Shown here one piece after another: positions 5,993 to 7,160 of a DNA stretch of 7,160 bases. The notes under the pieces are model-generated. The model was given only the letters and a program-made list of their open reading frames with translations. It was not told where the DNA came from and did no database searches. The stretch's first letter is position 1. Each line of letters starts with the position of its first letter. The stretch covers positions 1 to 7,160 of the forward strand of contig CAMDHL010000107.1 of assembly GCA_945898105.1 (NCBI GenBank), given 5' to 3'. The stretch is from Comamonas sp. lk (GTDB lineage: Bacteria > Pseudomonadota > Gammaproteobacteria > Burkholderiales > Burkholderiaceae_C). The translations under genes and the position numbers were made by a program.

Positions 5993-6020
5993 CTTCTGTG
6001 TTGGACTATTACGAACTGTT

Positions 6021-6809
6021 ATGCCTACATTGCAAATCAAAGACCTTACGGTGAATTACGCGGTCAAAGGCGGGACGCTGCAAGCACTCGCCCCCGTTAA
6101 CCTGGAGATGCAGGGCGGCGACTTTGTTGTTGCGCTGGGCGCCTCGGGCTGCGGAAAGACCACCTTGCTTAACTGCATCGCCGGCTTTTTACCGCCCTCC
6201 AGTGGCGAAGTGCTGCTCAATGGAGCGCACGTCGAAGGACCGGGTGCTGACCGTGGTGTGGTATTCCAAAAGCATGCACTCATGCCTTGGCTATCGGTGA
6301 TGGATAACGTCTGCCTGGGCCTGCGCATGCGCGGCATGGGTAGTGCCGAGCGACGTCGCATCGGCGAAGAGAAATTAGCATTGGTTGGCCTAGAAAAATA
6401 CGCCGACCGCGCCGTCTATGAATTGTCCGGCGGTATGCAGCAGCGCGTGGGCATCGCCCGCGCCCTGGCCAGCGACCCTGAAGTGCTGCTGATGGACGAG
6501 CCCATGGGCGCACTCGATGCATTCACCCGCGAGACCGTGCAAGAAATTTTGCTGCACGCCTGGGTCAAGTCCAACAAAATGGTTTTCTTTATCACCCACT
6601 CTGTGGAAGAAGCCTTGTTTTTAGCCACTCGGCTGATCGTGATGAGCCCCAGCCCAGGCCGCATCACGCACACCTACGACGACGTGCCTTTCTCGCGCCA
6701 GTTCCTGGAACACGGCGATGCGCGCAAGGTCAAGTCCGAACCCGAATTCATCCGCATGCGCGAAGAAGTGCTGTCCATCATCCACCAACGCGAGGCTGTC
6801 CATGTCTAA
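6021..6809 (+). CDS. tauB: TauB-like sulfonate ABC transporter ATP-binding protein
   Basis: A 262-residue cytoplasmic ATPase that powers the TauC permease. All nucleotide-binding motifs are intact: Walker [10 protein letters not shown] (40-48), Q-loop Gln83 in [11 protein letters not shown], signature LSGGMQQR (135-142), Walker B VLLMDEP (155-161), GALD D-loop (163-166) and the H-loop His193 in [20 protein letters not shown] (72-83) and GALDAFTR (163-170) closely resemble E. coli TauB, as does the length (about 255 there). An in-frame ATG at 5928 would add 31 residues, but these would be encoded across the terminator and are unlike the family, so 6021 is preferred. No strong ribosome binding site precedes 6021, which may lower translation. 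The 3' end overlaps tauC by 8 bases. Confidence 0.93.
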   Translation: MPTLQIKDLTVNYAVKGGTLQALAPVNLEMQGGDFVVALGASGCGKTTLLNCIAGFLPPSSGEVLLNGAHVEGPGADRGVVFQKHALMPWLSVMDNVCLGLRMRGMGSAERRRIGEEKLALVGLEKYADRAVYELSGGMQQRVGIARALASDPEVLLMDEPMGALDAFTRETVQEILLHAWVKSNKMVFFITHSVEEALFLATRLIVMSPSPGRITHTYDDVPFSRQFLEHGDARKVKSEPEFIRMREEVLSIIHQREAVHV

Positions 6810-7160
6810 TCCAAGCACCCCCGCACTCAAGACCAGCGCCTTCAAAATCCCGGGCGAAGGCTCCAGCGCATTTATCACCACGGTCACCATTGTGGTGATG
6901 GCTATTGCCTGGTTTGTCGTCACGAACATGGGCTGGATCAAGCCGATCTTTCTGCCCTCACCGCAAGCAACCTACCAGCAGTTTTACGAGTACCTCACTG
7001 GCATTGCCAATGACAAACCGCTGTGGCAACACTTTATGGCCAGCATGTTGCGGGTGTTTGCCGCGTTTTTACTCGCTTGTGCGACCGCGATTCCCGTTGG
7101 CATTGCCATGGGTATGTCGCGCTTTTGGCGGGGCATTTTCGATCCGCCCATTGAGCTGCT
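6802..7160 (+). CDS. tauC: TauC-like sulfonate ABC transporter permease, 3' partial
   Basis: The first 119 residues of the inner-membrane permease of the sulfonate importer; the gene runs off the window. Two hydrophobic segments are visible (about 24-44 and 81-103). FLPSPQ (50-55), LWQHFMAS (74-81), PVGIAMGMS (98-106) and [10 protein letters not shown] (110-119) resemble E. coli TauC closely. The EAA loop that contacts the ATPase lies beyond the window. The ATG at 6802 overlaps the end of tauB by 8 bases, and GAGG at 6792-6795 lies six bases upstream within tauB, so translation is probably coupled. Confidence 0.9.
   Translation, partial: MSNPSTPALKTSAFKIPGEGSSAFITTVTIVVMAIAWFVVTNMGWIKPIFLPSPQATYQQFYEYLTGIANDKPLWQHFMASMLRVFAAFLLACATAIPVGIAMGMSRFWRGIFDPPIEL

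Noticed and set aside
5928..6020. Upstream in-frame ATG giving TauB 31 extra residues
   Set aside because: The extension would be encoded across a strong intrinsic terminator, is not family-like, and TauB-like sequence begins at the ATG at 6021.

Overview
The window reads as ordinary, densely coded proteobacterial chromosome carrying parts of three transport systems. Moderate GC, TRAP and TauABC-type transporters, a SulP permease with a STAS domain, and a NtrC/sigma-54 style control region all fit a betaproteobacterium, most likely Burkholderiales/Comamonadaceae. That placement rests on remembered family resemblance, not on a search.

Left part (1-2561, + strand): the 3' portion of a TRAP small permease gene (DctQ type) overlaps by one base with a large permease gene (DctM type). 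The large permease is about 200 residues longer than a standard DctM because of a central insertion containing two extra predicted membrane helices and an Ala/Pro/Glu-rich linker. The periplasmic solute-binding partner (DctP) is not in the window and may lie upstream. The 226-base gap after dctM holds two possible terminator hairpins and a short pentanucleotide repeat.

Middle (2788-4527, - strand): a complete SulP-family anion permease with a C-terminal STAS domain and a cysteine-containing tail. It is convergent with the TRAP genes and divergent from the next cluster.

Right part (4885-7160, + strand): a TauABC-like ABC importer for taurine or a related sulfonate, with a periplasmic binding protein (tauA), an ATPase (tauB) and the start of the permease (tauC, cut by the window end). 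The 357-base divergent region 4528-4884 is the most informative non-coding stretch. It contains an exact NtrC-type dyad (GCACCA-GCC-TGGTGC), a weaker second copy upstream, and a sigma-54-like -24/-12 element in the right order for tauA. This suggests the importer is switched on by nitrogen limitation rather than only by sulfur limitation. A well-formed intrinsic terminator lies between tauA and tauB, which would make the binding protein more abundant than the membrane complex.

I found no mobile element, CRISPR array, RNA gene or obviously new system. The most interesting items are the nitrogen-type promoter of the tau genes, the intra-operon terminator, and the enlarged DctM.
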